Positions 45,171 through 55,381 of a DNA stretch of 64,000 nucleotides are shown piece after piece. The notes beneath the pieces were generated by a model. It saw only the letters and a list, made by a program, of their open reading frames with translations, was not told where the DNA came from and did no database searches. The stretch spans positions 25,454 through 89,453 of the forward strand of contig JAUQPR010000010.1 in the NCBI GenBank assembly GCA_030550275.1. Reading direction: 5' to 3'. The translations under genes and the position numbers were made by a program. How positions within the stretch are numbered: the stretch's first letter is position 1; each line of letters opens with the position of its first letter. Source of the DNA: Bacteroidota bacterium. GTDB lineage: Bacteria > Bacteroidota > Ignavibacteria > Kapaibacteriales > HRBIN21.

Positions 45171-45617
45171 ATGGGAGCTGAAATTCCCGAAACGGTGCTC
45201 CAACGCCTGGAACAGCTCTGCCAACAAGCCGGCTGCACACTCCTGGAGGCACGGCTGGTCGGGCTGCCCGGACGGCAACGCCTGGTGCTCTACATTGATA
45301 ACGCCACAGGCATCACGCACCGGGACTGCCAAGCCGTCACCGAGCTCGTCTTTGCTGAATTCGCTGACGATCCCTTCACCGATGCCTTCCAAACCCTGGA
45401 GGTCTCCTCCCCAGGAGTGGACCGCCCGCTGCAGTACCCGTGGCAGTTCCCCAAGCACGTCGGGCGCCGTCTCCGCTGCATGCTCCAGGAGGGAACGACG
45501 GTGGAGGGCATACTCCTGGAGACCTCCGCCGATGCTATCCACTTGCAGATGCGCCAACAAGACCGTTGGATTGCCTTTACGGAACTGCGCGCCGCATACG
45601 TCCTACCACAGTGGTAG
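45171..45617 (+). CDS. rimP: Ribosome maturation factor RimP
   Basis: A 148-residue 30S assembly factor. It has the N-terminal alpha/beta domain with LYIDNATGITHRDCQAVTELV and FQTLEVSSPGVDRPLQ, the family signature, then a C-terminal SH3-like barrel. Its position directly before nusA is the standard context. ATG 45171 is used; the upstream frame contains no conserved sequence. It is the first gene of an eight-gene translation/transcription operon. Confidence 0.93.
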   Translation: MGAEIPETVLQRLEQLCQQAGCTLLEARLVGLPGRQRLVLYIDNATGITHRDCQAVTELVFAEFADDPFTDAFQTLEVSSPGVDRPLQYPWQFPKHVGRRLRCMLQEGTTVEGILLETSADAIHLQMRQQDRWIAFTELRAAYVLPQW

Positions 45618-45640
45618 TCACAGCAAGCGACACCTCCACA

Positions 45641-47296
45641 ATGCCACGCCGCCGAAAAACGGACTACGAACCCGATAAGCAGCAGATCATCGCCGCCTTC
45701 ACCGAGATGGCGCGCCAGAAGCGCGTCGAACGCGAGCTCCTTCAGGGCATTCTGGAGGAGACCTTCCGCTACATGGTGCAGAAGCGCTTCGGTCCTACCG
45801 CCGAGCCAGAGATCGTGCTCAACATGGACCGCGGCGATATCGAGATCTACCTCGTGCGCACGGTTGTGGAAACCGTCGAAGATCCGGCAACGCAGATCTC
45901 GCTGGAGGAGTTGCGCGAGCGCGGAGAGGAGGGCTATGACATCGGCGATGAGTTCGTCGAGGAGATCACGCTCGACAAGCTCCCCAAGGTCTTTGGTCGG
46001 CGCCTCATCACGCTGGGGATGCAGCGCTTTGCCCAGCGGATCCGCGAGCTGGAGCGCGAGAGCATCTACAACGAGTATAGCCGGCGGGTCGGCGAAATCA
46101 TCCTGGGCGAGATCTACCAGGTGCGCCGCTCCGACGTCCTGGTCCTGCACGACAAGATCGAGATGCGCCTGCCACGGGAGGAGCAGATTCCCGGGGAGCG
46201 CTACCGCAAGGGACAGACCCTGCGCGCGCTCATCAAGGAGGTGCGCCCCAGCGGCGGTCCTGGCGGACTCCCCGACATCATCCTCTCGCGCGCCGATGAG
46301 CGCTTCCTCAAGCAGCTCTTCGAGCTGGAGATTCCAGAGGTCTACGACGGCATCGTCGAAATCGTGGCAATTGCCCGCGAACCCGGCGAACGCGCCAAGG
46401 TCGTTGTGCGCTCCCATGACGAACGGGTTGACCCCGTCGGCGCCTGCGTCGGGATGAAGGGCATCCGCATTCACGCCATCGTGCGCGAACTGCACAACGA
46501 AAACATTGACGTCATCGAGTACTCCAGCGACCCGGCAACGCTCATTGCCCGTGCCCTCGCCCCAGCACGCGTGCTCAGTGTTGAAGTCCATCCGGAGACC
46601 CGCAGCGCCATCGTTGTCGTCCCCAACGACCAGGTTGCCCTCGCTGTTGGACGGAACGGGCACAACGTACGCCTTGCCAGCAAGCTCACCGGATACGCCA
46701 TCACGTTGGTCAAGGAAGCTGCTGAAGACATCGAGCTTATCGAGTTCCGCCAAGAGTTGGGGCGGGAGCTCTACGAGCGGCTCATCCACGCCGGGATCGA
46801 CACAGCGCGGGAGTTCCTGGCAGCCGAGCCGGAGATGCTGCTGACTATCCCTGGCATGACCAAGGAGTTGCTGCTGGAGCTGCGCCAGATTATGCTCGAG
46901 GAGTTCGACGAGGAGGAGGACCCCGCCATCCGCGAGCGCATTCTCGCCTTCGAGCCTCCGCCGCAGCAGCCCGAATCCACCGCAGTAGAGGAGCTCCCCG
47001 CGCAAGCCACTGCGGAATCCCCGGCGGAGGCTGAGCCCACTGCGGAATCCGCCGGGCAGCTCCCCGCAGAACCAGCACAACCCGCAGCAGAACAGCCCGC
47101 CACGCAAGAAGCCTCTGCTCCAGCCCGCCGCCGATCCCCGCTGGAGCTGACCGATGTCGAAGAGGTCCTCGCCGAGGAGCAGAGCCGCGGACTCTACGCC
47201 CCCGGCGTTGAGTCCGAGGAGGGAGAGGATGACGAGGAACCCTATCGGCTCTCCGATGAGCGTCTCTACCCCGATGAAGACAGTGAGCAACAGTGA
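45641..47296 (+). CDS. nusA: Transcription termination/antitermination protein NusA
   Basis: A 551-residue RNA-polymerase-associated factor. Domains: an N-terminal RNAP-binding region (1-130), S1 (about 150-210, RVGEIILGEIYQV), and KH1 (about 235-305, RSHDERVDPVGACVGMKGIRI). KH2 (about 310-380, NDQVALAVGRNGHNVRLASKLTGY) and a helix-hairpin-helix-like segment (LLTIPGMTKELLLELR) follow. The last about 110 residues are an acidic Ala/Pro/Glu-rich low-complexity tail in place of the acidic repeats of E. coli. It lies 23 bases after rimP. Confidence 0.95.
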   Translation: MPRRRKTDYEPDKQQIIAAFTEMARQKRVERELLQGILEETFRYMVQKRFGPTAEPEIVLNMDRGDIEIYLVRTVVETVEDPATQISLEELRERGEEGYDIGDEFVEEITLDKLPKVFGRRLITLGMQRFAQRIRELERESIYNEYSRRVGEIILGEIYQVRRSDVLVLHDKIEMRLPREEQIPGERYRKGQTLRALIKEVRPSGGPGGLPDIILSRADERFLKQLFELEIPEVYDGIVEIVAIAREPGERAKVVVRSHDERVDPVGACVGMKGIRIHAIVRELHNENIDVIEYSSDPATLIARALAPARVLSVEVHPETRSAIVVVPNDQVALAVGRNGHNVRLASKLTGYAITLVKEAAEDIELIEFRQELGRELYERLIHAGIDTAREFLAAEPEMLLTIPGMTKELLLELRQIMLEEFDEEEDPAIRERILAFEPPPQQPESTAVEELPAQATAESPAEAEPTAESAGQLPAEPAQPAAEQPATQEASAPARRRSPLELTDVEEVLAEEQSRGLYAPGVESEEGEDDEEPYRLSDERLYPDEDSEQQ

Positions 47297-47314
47297 GTCT
47301 CTGCAGCCGAGGCG

Positions 47315-50227
47315 ATGACGAGCGAACACCAACTGCAACAGCTACCGCGCAAGCTCTTCCAAGTTGCCAAGCTGGTCAACGTCGGGAAGGAGGCTATCGT
47401 AGAGCTCCTGCACCGGCGGGGCTACACTATCGAGAACAAACCCACCGCCGAGCTCACCGAGGAGATGCTGGCGCTCGTGCTGGAGCACTTCAAGAAGGAC
47501 CTGCGCGCAGCGGAGAAGTCGCGCCAGGTCCTGCAGCAGACCACCCGGAAAAAAGCCGAAAAGGCGCCAGCTGCAGCTTCCACCGCTGTTGCCGAGCCAG
47601 AGCCGCCCGCTGCTCCCGAACCCGCAGCACCGGCAGAGGAGCCTGCCGCCTCCCCCATTGCCACCGCCCAACTCGAGCCTGCAGCAGAGGCAACTCCAGC
47701 TCTGGTAGAGCCCCCCGCAGCTGAGCCGGTTGCACCCGAAGTCCACGTTGCAGAAGCTCCTCCCGCACCAGTGGAAGAGCTCCCGAAGGTCACCGCTGCC
47801 GAACCTATCGCTGCAGAAGCCCCACCGGAGGAGCCATCGCCAGTGGTTGCAGAGCATCCCATTACCGAATCCCCTGTAGAGGCGCCTCCGACAGAGGAGC
47901 TTCCGCCAGGTCCACCAGCGCCCACCGAACCCACCGAGACCGAGGAGCACGGTCGGCGCCGCTGGAAGACCATCATCACTGTGGACGCCACCGAAGAGGC
48001 AGCTCCACCGGAGCCAACGCTGCAGAGCACGGGGTTGCGTGTGGTCGGGCGCATTGACCTGCACTCCCTGGAACAGCGCATGCGGCGGCGGGTACGTCCA
48101 GAGAAGCCGCAAAAGCCCGAGCGCACCGCAGCGGCATCAGCAGCAGCTCCTGCCCCCGCGCGCCCGCTCAAGCCAAGTGCACCGAAACCCACAGCTCCCG
48201 CTGCCACCGCCCCAACCGCTCCTACCCCAACCCCCGCCAAACCTACAAAGCCCACCCCCACGAAACGGCGCCCGACCACAGAGGAGCCCGCCACACCGAA
48301 GGTGCGTCGGCGTCGCATCCTGGAGGAAATCAGCGAGGAGGAGATCGAAGAAACCCTGCGGCAGACGATGATCGGGCTGGAGGAAGGCAGCCTCCGTGCC
48401 CGGCTCCGTCAAAAGCGCCGCGCCGAACGGGAGGAACGCCGAATGCGCCAAGCCCAAGAGGAAGCCCAAGAAGCACAACGCCTACGCGTGACCGAGTTCA
48501 TCACCACAGCACAACTGGCAGCCCTGCTGGGCGTGCCCGCCTCGGAGATCATCGCAAAATGCCTCCAACTGGGGCTGATGGTAACCATCAACCAGCGGCT
48601 CGACCGCGACACCATCACCCTCATCGCCGCCGACTACGGCTACGAGGTCGAATTCCAGGACGTCGAGGAAGCCACAGAGCTTGTCGACGAACCCGATCCG
48701 CCAGAGTCGCTCCGCCCGCGCCCGCCGATCGTCACCATCATGGGGCATGTAGACCACGGCAAAACCACGCTGTTGGACTATATCCGCCAGAGCAACATCG
48801 TTGCGGGCGAAGCCGGGGGCATCACGCAGCACATCGGCGCCTATCAGGTCCAGCTCCCGGACGGTCGGCTCATCACCTTCCTGGATACCCCAGGACATGA
48901 AGCCTTCACCGCCATGCGGGCGCGCGGTGCCCAGGTAACCGATATCGTCGTGCTCGTTGTTGCCGCTGACGATGCCGTCATGCCGCAGACGGTCGAGGCA
49001 ATCAATCACGCCCGCGCTGCGAACGTGCCCATCATCGTCGCCATCAACAAAGTGGACAAGCCCGAAGCCAACCCCGACCGCATCCGCCAACAGCTTGCCG
49101 AACACGGCGTGCTCGTGGAGGAATGGGGCGGACCTCATCAGTGCGTTGAGATCTCCGCGCTCACGGGCAAGAACGTGGACCTGCTGCTGGAGAAGATTCT
49201 GCTGGAAGCCGAGCTGCTCAACCTGCGCGCCAATCCTGACCGCCCCGCCCGCGGGACCATCATCGAAGCACACCTGGACCGCGGGAAGGGACCTGTCGCC
49301 ACCGTCATCGTGCAAAAGGGGACGCTGCGCCCGGGCGATGCGTTCGTCGCAGGCGCCCAATGGGGGCGTGTGCGGGCACTCTACGACGAACGCGGCAACC
49401 GCGTGGAAGCAGCACCACCAGCAACACCGGTACAGGTCACGGGCTTCGATGGCATCCCTGAGGTAGGCGACCAGCTCATCGTCGTTGCTGATGAGCGATT
49501 GGCACGGGAGATTGCCCAGCAGCGGCAGCAACTGCGCCGCCAGCAGCAGGCACGCCAGCTCCGCCAAATCACGCTCGGCGATATCTCGCAGCGCATCCAG
49601 CAAGGGCAAGCCAAAGAGCTCCGTCTGGTGCTCAAAGCCGACGTCATGGGCTCGGTGGAAGCACTGGTCAACGCCCTGCTGCGCCTGTCCACCGAGGAGG
49701 TTCGGGTCAACATCATCCACTCCGGTGTTGGCGCCATCAGCGAAGCCGATGTCATGCTGGCAGCGGCTTCGGAAGCCGTTATCGTGGGCTTCCAGGTCGA
49801 GCCCACCCCGGCTGCCCAGCAACTGGCTGCCAAGGAGGGCGTGGATATCCGCCTCTACCGCATCATCTACGAGTGCGTGGAGGAGATTCAGCGCGCCCTG
49901 GAGGGGCTGCTCTCCCCCGAGCTCAAGGAGGAGATTCTCGGACATGCCGAAGTTCGCCAGGTCTTCCAGATCAGCCGTATCGGAACCGTTGCCGGCTGCT
50001 ACGTCACCGATGGCACGATCGCACGGAACGCGCGCGTGCGTATCCTCCGCGATGGCTTGCCCATCCACACCGGCACCATCACCTCGCTCAAGCGCTTCAA
50101 GGAGGATGTCCGCGAGGTCAGCGCGGGCTATGAATGCGGGCTGATGGTCTCCGGCTTTGAGGATTTCCGCGTGGGCGATGTGGTGGAAGCCTTCCGCTTC
50201 GTCGAACACAAGCGCACGTTGAGCTAA
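47315..50227 (+). CDS. infB: Translation initiation factor IF-2
   Basis: A 970-residue GTPase that delivers initiator tRNA to the ribosome. It has an N-terminal IF2_N-like domain (about 8-50, [19 protein letters not shown]) and a very long Ala/Pro/Glu then Pro/Thr/Lys-rich linker (about 70-330). A second IF2_N-like helical domain (about 390-440) comes next. The G domain shows GHVDHGKT (about 477), DTPGHEAF (about 524) and NKVDK (about 578). The C-terminal IF2 domains II-IV follow. The long linker explains the size; the catalytic core is standard. Confidence 0.95.
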   Translation: MTSEHQLQQLPRKLFQVAKLVNVGKEAIVELLHRRGYTIENKPTAELTEEMLALVLEHFKKDLRAAEKSRQVLQQTTRKKAEKAPAAASTAVAEPEPPAAPEPAAPAEEPAASPIATAQLEPAAEATPALVEPPAAEPVAPEVHVAEAPPAPVEELPKVTAAEPIAAEAPPEEPSPVVAEHPITESPVEAPPTEELPPGPPAPTEPTETEEHGRRRWKTIITVDATEEAAPPEPTLQSTGLRVVGRIDLHSLEQRMRRRVRPEKPQKPERTAAASAAAPAPARPLKPSAPKPTAPAATAPTAPTPTPAKPTKPTPTKRRPTTEEPATPKVRRRRILEEISEEEIEETLRQTMIGLEEGSLRARLRQKRRAEREERRMRQAQEEAQEAQRLRVTEFITTAQLAALLGVPASEIIAKCLQLGLMVTINQRLDRDTITLIAADYGYEVEFQDVEEATELVDEPDPPESLRPRPPIVTIMGHVDHGKTTLLDYIRQSNIVAGEAGGITQHIGAYQVQLPDGRLITFLDTPGHEAFTAMRARGAQVTDIVVLVVAADDAVMPQTVEAINHARAANVPIIVAINKVDKPEANPDRIRQQLAEHGVLVEEWGGPHQCVEISALTGKNVDLLLEKILLEAELLNLRANPDRPARGTIIEAHLDRGKGPVATVIVQKGTLRPGDAFVAGAQWGRVRALYDERGNRVEAAPPATPVQVTGFDGIPEVGDQLIVVADERLAREIAQQRQQLRRQQQARQLRQITLGDISQRIQQGQAKELRLVLKADVMGSVEALVNALLRLSTEEVRVNIIHSGVGAISEADVMLAAASEAVIVGFQVEPTPAAQQLAAKEGVDIRLYRIIYECVEEIQRALEGLLSPELKEEILGHAEVRQVFQISRIGTVAGCYVTDGTIARNARVRILRDGLPIHTGTITSLKRFKEDVREVSAGYECGLMVSGFEDFRVGDVVEAFRFVEHKRTLS

Positions 50228-50239
50228 CCGGCAACAGCG

Positions 50240-50623
50240 ATGTCCATCAAAACCGAACGCGTTGCCAGCCTGCTGCAACAGGTGCTCTCAAAGCCGCTGC
50301 GCCGGATTGCCGAGGAGCTCTCCCCACGGCTGCTCCTGACGGTCACGCGTGTGGAGATGAGCGGCGATCTGCGCATTGCGACCGTCTACGTCAGCCTCTA
50401 CGGCGCCAATGTCAATCCTGAGCAGGTTCTGCGCCGCCTGCAAGAGGAGCAGCACGAGCTGCGCAGCTACATTGCCGAACACACGCGCCTGCGCCATATC
50501 CCTGAGCTGCGCTTCCGCTACGACGCCTCCGCCGCATACGCTGAGCGCATCACCGCCCTTCTGGAACAGCTCAAGGCGCAGCAATCGGGCAGCAGCTCGG
50601 CAGACTCCTCAGAGGCTCCGTAG
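50240..50623 (+). CDS. rbfA: Ribosome-binding factor A
   Basis: A 127-residue 30S maturation factor with the single KH-like domain, VASLLQQVLSKPLRRIAEEL, LLTVTRVEMSGDLRIATVYVSLYG and LRHIPELRFRYDASAAYAERI. It sits in the classic infB-rbfA-truB order, 12 bases after infB. The Ser/Gln-rich C-terminal tail is short and probably disordered. Confidence 0.94.
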   Translation: MSIKTERVASLLQQVLSKPLRRIAEELSPRLLLTVTRVEMSGDLRIATVYVSLYGANVNPEQVLRRLQEEQHELRSYIAEHTRLRHIPELRFRYDASAAYAERITALLEQLKAQQSGSSSADSSEAP

Positions 50624-50627
50624 CGCG

Positions 50628-51389
50628 ATGCAGTTGTACAGCGGCTTTCCCGTTTTGGATCGCTCCGGCGCACAGCAGTATGGCGAATGGCTGCAGCGAG
50701 CGCAGCGCTTCGGCGGCTTTGTGCTCGTGGACAAGCCGAAGGGCTGGACCTCCTTTGACGTTGTGCGGTTCCTGCGCCGGCTCTGGGGAATCCGCAAGAT
50801 CGGGCACGCCGGGACGCTCGATCCATTGGCAACGGGACTACTCATCCTCGGAGTCAATGCTGCTACCCGCCACCTCTCCTCGCTGCAGGCATTGGTCAAG
50901 CAGTACCAGACCACCATCAAGCTCGGGGCGGTCACCGCAACCGACGATGCCGAAGCCCCCGAACAGCCCGTTGGTCCAGTCCCAGACCTCACGGCAGCCG
51001 AACTCGAAGCGGTGCTGGAGCGCTTCCGCGGCACGATCGAGCAGGTGCCTCCGGCGTATTCGGCGCTCAAATATCGTGGACAGCGCTTCTACGAGCTTGC
51101 TCGCCGCGGGCAATTGCCTCCGGCGTCTGCTCGCACCGTCCACATCTGGCGGCTGGAGCTTGTAGAGCTGCGCCTGCCGTTTGTGCGTTTGTCTGTCGCT
51201 TGCTCTGCGGGGACATACATCCGAGCGCTTGCCCGCGATATTGGAGCAGCACTGGGCTGCGGCGCATACGTGTACGAACTCCGCCGCACCGCCATTGGGG
51301 ATTTCCGCTGCGAGGCTGCATGGACTCCACAGGAGCTGGAGCAACTGCACCAGGAGCACACCACGCATGCGCGTATACTACCGACGTGA
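50628..51389 (+). CDS. truB: tRNA pseudouridine(55) synthase TruB
   Basis: A 253-residue enzyme that makes pseudouridine 55 in the T arm of tRNAs. It contains VDKPKGWTSFDVV, the catalytic-Asp motif GHAGTLDPLATGLL, QVPPAYSALKYRGQRFYELAR and the SAGTYIRALARDIG motif. It starts 4 bases after rbfA. The 3' end overlaps ribF by 23 bases. Confidence 0.95.
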   Translation: MQLYSGFPVLDRSGAQQYGEWLQRAQRFGGFVLVDKPKGWTSFDVVRFLRRLWGIRKIGHAGTLDPLATGLLILGVNAATRHLSSLQALVKQYQTTIKLGAVTATDDAEAPEQPVGPVPDLTAAELEAVLERFRGTIEQVPPAYSALKYRGQRFYELARRGQLPPASARTVHIWRLELVELRLPFVRLSVACSAGTYIRALARDIGAALGCGAYVYELRRTAIGDFRCEAAWTPQELEQLHQEHTTHARILPT

Positions 51390-52347
51390 GGAAGTGCCAC
51401 GTGGCGTTGCCCGAGCCGTTACCATCGGCACCTTCGATGGGGTGCATCTGGGGCACCAGGAGCTGCTGCGCCATCTGTGCAACCGCGCCAGCGCTTTAGG
51501 CATTCGCTCCTGCGTGCTGACCTTTGAACCGCATCCGCAGTTGGTGCTCGGCAAGCGTCCGCTGCCGGGAGTTCTCACGCCCTTGCCAGAGAAGCTGCAG
51601 CATCTCCAGCGCGCGGGCGTGGAGGAGGTCTTCGTTGTGCACTTTTCGCAGGAGTTCTCGCGCTTGAGCCCGGAGGAGTTCGCCCAGGAATACCTGCAGC
51701 ATACCCTGCAGCCGCAGCTCATTGTGGTCGGCTACGACCATATGTTCGGACATGAGCGCCGAGGCAACGCTGCCCTGCTGCGCCAGATGGGCTTTGCAGT
51801 GGAGGAGCTTCCACCGGTGCTGCTGGAAGGGGAACCCGTTAGCAGCAGCCGGATCCGGCGCCTGCTCCAGGAGGGCAACGTCGCCGCCGCCCGACGTCTC
51901 CTGGGCTACCCCTATACGGTCTGTGGCATCGTCGTTCGAGGCGACGGACGCGGACGCCGCTTGGGATTTCCCACGGCGAACCTTCAGCCCAGCCATCGGG
52001 AGAAGCTGCTCCCGGCTTACGGTATCTACGTTGCCAGCACGACGGTGCAGGGGATTCCCCGATTCGGTCTGCTCAGCTACGGCGTGCGCCCCACGTTTGG
52101 GGCTACCACTCCACAGCTGGAGCTGTACCTGCTGGACTTCGAGGGCTCGCTCTACAATGAGTGGCTGTGTGTTTCGTTTTGGGAGCGTGTGCGCGCCGAA
52201 GAGAGATTCCCAACGGTCGAGCACCTCATTGCCCAGATGCGGCGCGACGAAGCCTTCTGCCGCGTCTGGCTTGCCCAACACAAAGCAGAAGTGGAGAGTC
52301 TCACAAGTGCATTCGTCGGTGATGCTGAGCAAGGAACGCAAGGCTGA
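51367..52347 (+). CDS. ribF: Bifunctional riboflavin kinase/FAD synthetase
   Basis: A 326-residue enzyme making FMN and then FAD. The N-terminal adenylyltransferase has IGTFDGVHLGHQELL and the SSSRIR-type motif SSSRIRRLLQEGN. The C-terminal riboflavin kinase shows VVRGDGRGRRLGFPTANL, GIYVAS and a terminal helical segment. ATG 51367 lies inside the end of truB (23-base overlap). Its own end overlaps rpsO by 26 bases, showing strong packing. Confidence 0.94.
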   Translation: MRVYYRREEVPRGVARAVTIGTFDGVHLGHQELLRHLCNRASALGIRSCVLTFEPHPQLVLGKRPLPGVLTPLPEKLQHLQRAGVEEVFVVHFSQEFSRLSPEEFAQEYLQHTLQPQLIVVGYDHMFGHERRGNAALLRQMGFAVEELPPVLLEGEPVSSSRIRRLLQEGNVAAARRLLGYPYTVCGIVVRGDGRGRRLGFPTANLQPSHREKLLPAYGIYVASTTVQGIPRFGLLSYGVRPTFGATTPQLELYLLDFEGSLYNEWLCVSFWERVRAEERFPTVEHLIAQMRRDEAFCRVWLAQHKAEVESLTSAFVGDAEQGTQG

Positions 52348-52588
52348 GATCATCCAGCAGTTCGGCGGCAGCCCGACCAATACCGGTGCCATTGAGGTCC
52401 AGGTTGCGCTGCTGACGGAGCGCATCCGCAATCTTTCGGCGCATTTGGAGAAGCATCGCAAGGATCACCACAATCGGCGCGGACTCCTGCTGATGGTCAG
52501 CCGCCGCCGCCGATTGCTCAAATATCTGGCACGCACCGACTGGGAACGCTACCAGCGGTTGCTGCAAGCCCTCTCGCTGCGAAAGTGA
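52322..52588 (+). CDS. rpsO: 30S ribosomal protein S15
   Basis: An 88-residue protein that binds 16S rRNA and forms bridge B4. It matches the family in full (EIIQQFGGSPTNTGAIEVQVALLTERIRNLSAHL, HKDHHNRRGLLLMVSRRRRLLKYL). ATG 52322 lies within the last codons of ribF. The rpsO-pnp order is conserved widely. Confidence 0.95.
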   Translation: MLSKERKAEIIQQFGGSPTNTGAIEVQVALLTERIRNLSAHLEKHRKDHHNRRGLLLMVSRRRRLLKYLARTDWERYQRLLQALSLRK

Positions 52589-52613
52589 GGTCGAACAAGC
52601 GTACCATCTCTCC

Positions 52614-54932
52614 ATGGACGAGGCATCCATTCTCACAGCTGAGCCTGCCATTACCACGCACGTCAACCCGGAGGATGGCTCCGTACGTGTCTCCACCATC
52701 ATTGGCGGTCGCACCTACGAGCTGGAAAGCGGACTTTACGCGCGCCAAGCCGATGCCGCAGTGATGGTGCGGCACGGGGATACGATGGTGCTGGTCACCG
52801 TCTGCGCCGCCGAGGAGCCCTCCCCCACCGTTGACTTCCTCCCGCTCAGTGTGGATTACCGCGAGAAATCCTCCGCTGCGGGGAAGATTCCGGGCTCCTT
52901 CTTCCGCCGCGAAGGGCGCCCCACCGACAAGGAGGTGCTCTCGGCACGCCTCATTGACCGCCCGTGCCGACCGCTCTTTCCCAAGACGTGGCGCTACGAG
53001 ACGCAGATCATTGCAACGGTCTTCTCCTACGACCAGGAGATCGACGGTGACACGCTCGGCGCCACCGGCGCCTCCGCCGCGCTCATGATCTCGGACATCC
53101 CCTTTGCCGGTCCTATCTCCGAGGTCCGAGTAGGACGCGTTGACGGGGAGTTCCGTATCAACCCGAGCTTCTCGGAGCTGGAGCGCTCGGATATGGACCT
53201 TGTGGTTGCCGGCTCCGATAGCTCCATCGTCATGGTCGAAGGCAGCGCCAAGGAGATCTCGGAAGCGGACTTCCTGCAGGCGTTGGAGTTTGCTCATGGG
53301 TATATCCGGCAGCTCAATGCGCTGCAGCGCCGCCTCCAGGAGCTCCTCGGGCGCCCCAAGCGGGAGATTCCGCCGGACCCCACGCCGGAGGAGCTTCGCC
53401 TGCTCCTGCAGCAATGGGCAAGCGAGGAGATTCGTAGCTTCATCCGCCAGCAGACCACCAAGGAGCAGCGCTCTCAATGGCGCAAGGCTCTGCGGGAGCG
53501 CATGCTGGAGCAGCTCCAACCTATCCTTGCCGAGCAGCATCCGGAGTGGGCACAACTCCCGTTGCAGAGCCTCGTTGCGGCTGTACTGACCGAGCTGGAG
53601 CGCGCTGAGCTGCGCCGGATGATCCTCACCGAGGGGCGCCGGCTGGATGGGCGCACGCCACAACAGATCCGCCCCATCCTGTGCCGTGTTGGTGTGCTCC
53701 CCCGCACCCACGGCTCGGCGTTCTTCATGCGTGGGGAAACACAAAGCCTGGCAACGGTCACGCTGGGCACAAAGGGAGATGAACAGATCGTCGACGGCTT
53801 GCTGCCCACGTACACCCGGCGCTTCATGTTCCACTACACCTTCCCGCCCTACAGTACTGGCGAAATCCGGCGCCCAGGACCGCCCAGCCGTCGGGAGATC
53901 GGGCACGGGAACCTCGCCGAGCGCGCCCTGGAGTGCCTCATCCCTCCGGAGGAGGAGTTCCCCTACACCATCCGAGTGGTCTCGGACATTCTGGAATCGA
54001 ACGGCTCCTCCTCGATGGCAAGCGTATGCGCTGGCAGCCTGGCACTGTTCGACGCTGGGGTCCCGCTGCGGAAGGCAGCCGCTGGCATCGCTATGGGACT
54101 CATCAAGGAGGGGGACCAGGTGGCAATCCTCTCCGATATCCTCGGCGACGAAGACCATCTGGGCGATATGGACTTCAAGGTCGCCGGTACCGCCGATGGT
54201 ATCACCGCGTGCCAGATGGACATCAAAATCGAGGGGATCTCCCTGGAGCTCATGGCGCAAGCCCTGGAGCAAGCGCGCCAGGGGCGGCTCTACATCCTGG
54301 ATATCATGAACCAGACGCTGCCGCAGCCACGTCCGCAGCTTTCGCCCTACGCACCGCGGCTGACACTGCTGACTATCCCGGTCGAGACCATCGGCTTGGT
54401 CATCGGTCCAGGTGGGGAGACCATCCGCCGCATTGTGCAGGAGACCGGCGCCGAGATCAACATCGAGCAGGATGGCAAGGTCATCGTGGCAGCCCGTTCG
54501 GAGGAGGCTCTGCAGAAAGCCGTCGAGTACATCCAGAGCCTCACCCAGATGCCCGAGCTGGGGCAGGTCTACACCGGCGTTGTCCGCGAGATCCGCGAAG
54601 GCTTGGGAGCAATCGTAGAGTTTCTGCCTCGCCGATTGGGGTTGCTGCACATCTCGCAGATTGACTACCGCCCCTTCAACACGATTTCGGAGGTGCTCAA
54701 AGTCGGGGACGTCATTGACGTCAAACTCATCGAAATCCAGCCCGACGGGAAGTTCCGGCTCAGCCGCAAGGCGCTGCTCCCCGCCCCGGCACAGAAGGAG
54801 CAGGGGCACAGGGGTGCGCCGGAGCACGGTTCAGCACGCCGTGAAGCCACCGCGGGTCCTCGCCCATCGGGGCGTCCACAGAACCATCACCGCCGCTCTG
54901 GACCCCCTCCTCGGCGGCACGGTGAACGGTAA
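52614..54932 (+). CDS. pnp: Polyribonucleotide nucleotidyltransferase (PNPase)
   Basis: A 772-residue phosphorolytic 3'-5' exoribonuclease. Two RNase PH domains (about 20-240 and 345-560) flank an all-helical linker. KH (about 590-650, [13 protein letters not shown]) and S1 (about 655-722) domains follow. The active core in the second PH domain is intact ([48 protein letters not shown]). A basic, Arg/Pro/Gly-rich tail of about 50 residues extends beyond S1. It is last in the rimP-pnp operon. Confidence 0.95.
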   Translation: MDEASILTAEPAITTHVNPEDGSVRVSTIIGGRTYELESGLYARQADAAVMVRHGDTMVLVTVCAAEEPSPTVDFLPLSVDYREKSSAAGKIPGSFFRREGRPTDKEVLSARLIDRPCRPLFPKTWRYETQIIATVFSYDQEIDGDTLGATGASAALMISDIPFAGPISEVRVGRVDGEFRINPSFSELERSDMDLVVAGSDSSIVMVEGSAKEISEADFLQALEFAHGYIRQLNALQRRLQELLGRPKREIPPDPTPEELRLLLQQWASEEIRSFIRQQTTKEQRSQWRKALRERMLEQLQPILAEQHPEWAQLPLQSLVAAVLTELERAELRRMILTEGRRLDGRTPQQIRPILCRVGVLPRTHGSAFFMRGETQSLATVTLGTKGDEQIVDGLLPTYTRRFMFHYTFPPYSTGEIRRPGPPSRREIGHGNLAERALECLIPPEEEFPYTIRVVSDILESNGSSSMASVCAGSLALFDAGVPLRKAAAGIAMGLIKEGDQVAILSDILGDEDHLGDMDFKVAGTADGITACQMDIKIEGISLELMAQALEQARQGRLYILDIMNQTLPQPRPQLSPYAPRLTLLTIPVETIGLVIGPGGETIRRIVQETGAEINIEQDGKVIVAARSEEALQKAVEYIQSLTQMPELGQVYTGVVREIREGLGAIVEFLPRRLGLLHISQIDYRPFNTISEVLKVGDVIDVKLIEIQPDGKFRLSRKALLPAPAQKEQGHRGAPEHGSARREATAGPRPSGRPQNHHRRSGPPPRRHGER

Positions 54933-54954
54933 TAAAGCGCGAGAAGAATACCCC

Positions 54955-54975
54955 GTCGGGCAGAGGCTACCCGAC
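54955..54975. terminator. Possible hairpin between convergent pnp and response regulator
   Basis: GTCGGG and CCCGAC form a perfect 6-bp stem with a 9-base loop, 22 bases after the pnp stop and overlapping the end of the convergent response-regulator gene. No T-run follows, so intrinsic termination is doubtful. Confidence 0.25.
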
Positions 54976-55365
54976 ACGCTCAGTTCGGCGGGTGCGCTCC
55001 TTTTCGTGAATGCACCGGCGAACGGTCTCGGCGAAGGTTGCCGTGCTAATCGGCTTAGTAATGTAGGCATCAAAGCCCGCGCTGAGATAGAGGTCCCGGT
55101 CCCTCTCCTCCGCCAGCCCCGTCACAGCGATCACAGGGATGCCCTCCCCAGCGGGGAGACTCCGCACGAATCGCAGTACCTCTACGCCGTTGAGGTCAGG
55201 CAGGATAAGGTCACACAGCACTGCTTGCACTGGGTTCTCCCGCAACCACTCTATGGCATGCCTGCCCTGCTCGAAGCTAACCACTTCGTAGCCCGCTTTG
55301 CGGAGCAGCACCTCAATGAGCTTCCGGATCGGTGCCCCATCCTCGATGACGCAGATTGGCAGCAT
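54967..55365 (-). CDS. Stand-alone response-regulator receiver protein
   Basis: A 132-residue CheY-like receiver. It shows the acidic pair (VIED), the phospho-acceptor Asp in CDLILPDLNG (about residue 52), the Thr in AVTG and the Lys in YITKP. No output domain is present. It is last in a leftward group after an OmpA-family gene, 16 bases downstream. No histidine kinase is in the window, so its partner is unknown. Confidence 0.92.
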   Translation of the reverse strand: MLPICVIEDGAPIRKLIEVLLRKAGYEVVSFEQGRHAIEWLRENPVQAVLCDLILPDLNGVEVLRFVRSLPAGEGIPVIAVTGLAEERDRDLYLSAGFDAYITKPISTATFAETVRRCIHEKERTRRTERVG

Positions 55366-55381
55366 TGGCTCACCCCTGGCT

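Noticed and set aside
47500..48400. Ala/Pro/Glu-rich stretch of IF-2 as a separate repeat element or insertion
   Set aside because: It is in frame, joins two expected IF-2 regions, and such low-complexity linkers are normal in the family.
48482..50278. 598-codon open frame antisense to infB
   Set aside because: It is a codon-bias shadow of the IF-2 G domain and has no recognisable protein features.
52518..54827. 769-codon open frame antisense to pnp
   Set aside because: It is the mirror of a highly conserved gene. Its composition shows no domain, and long antisense frames are expected in this GC-rich codon usage.
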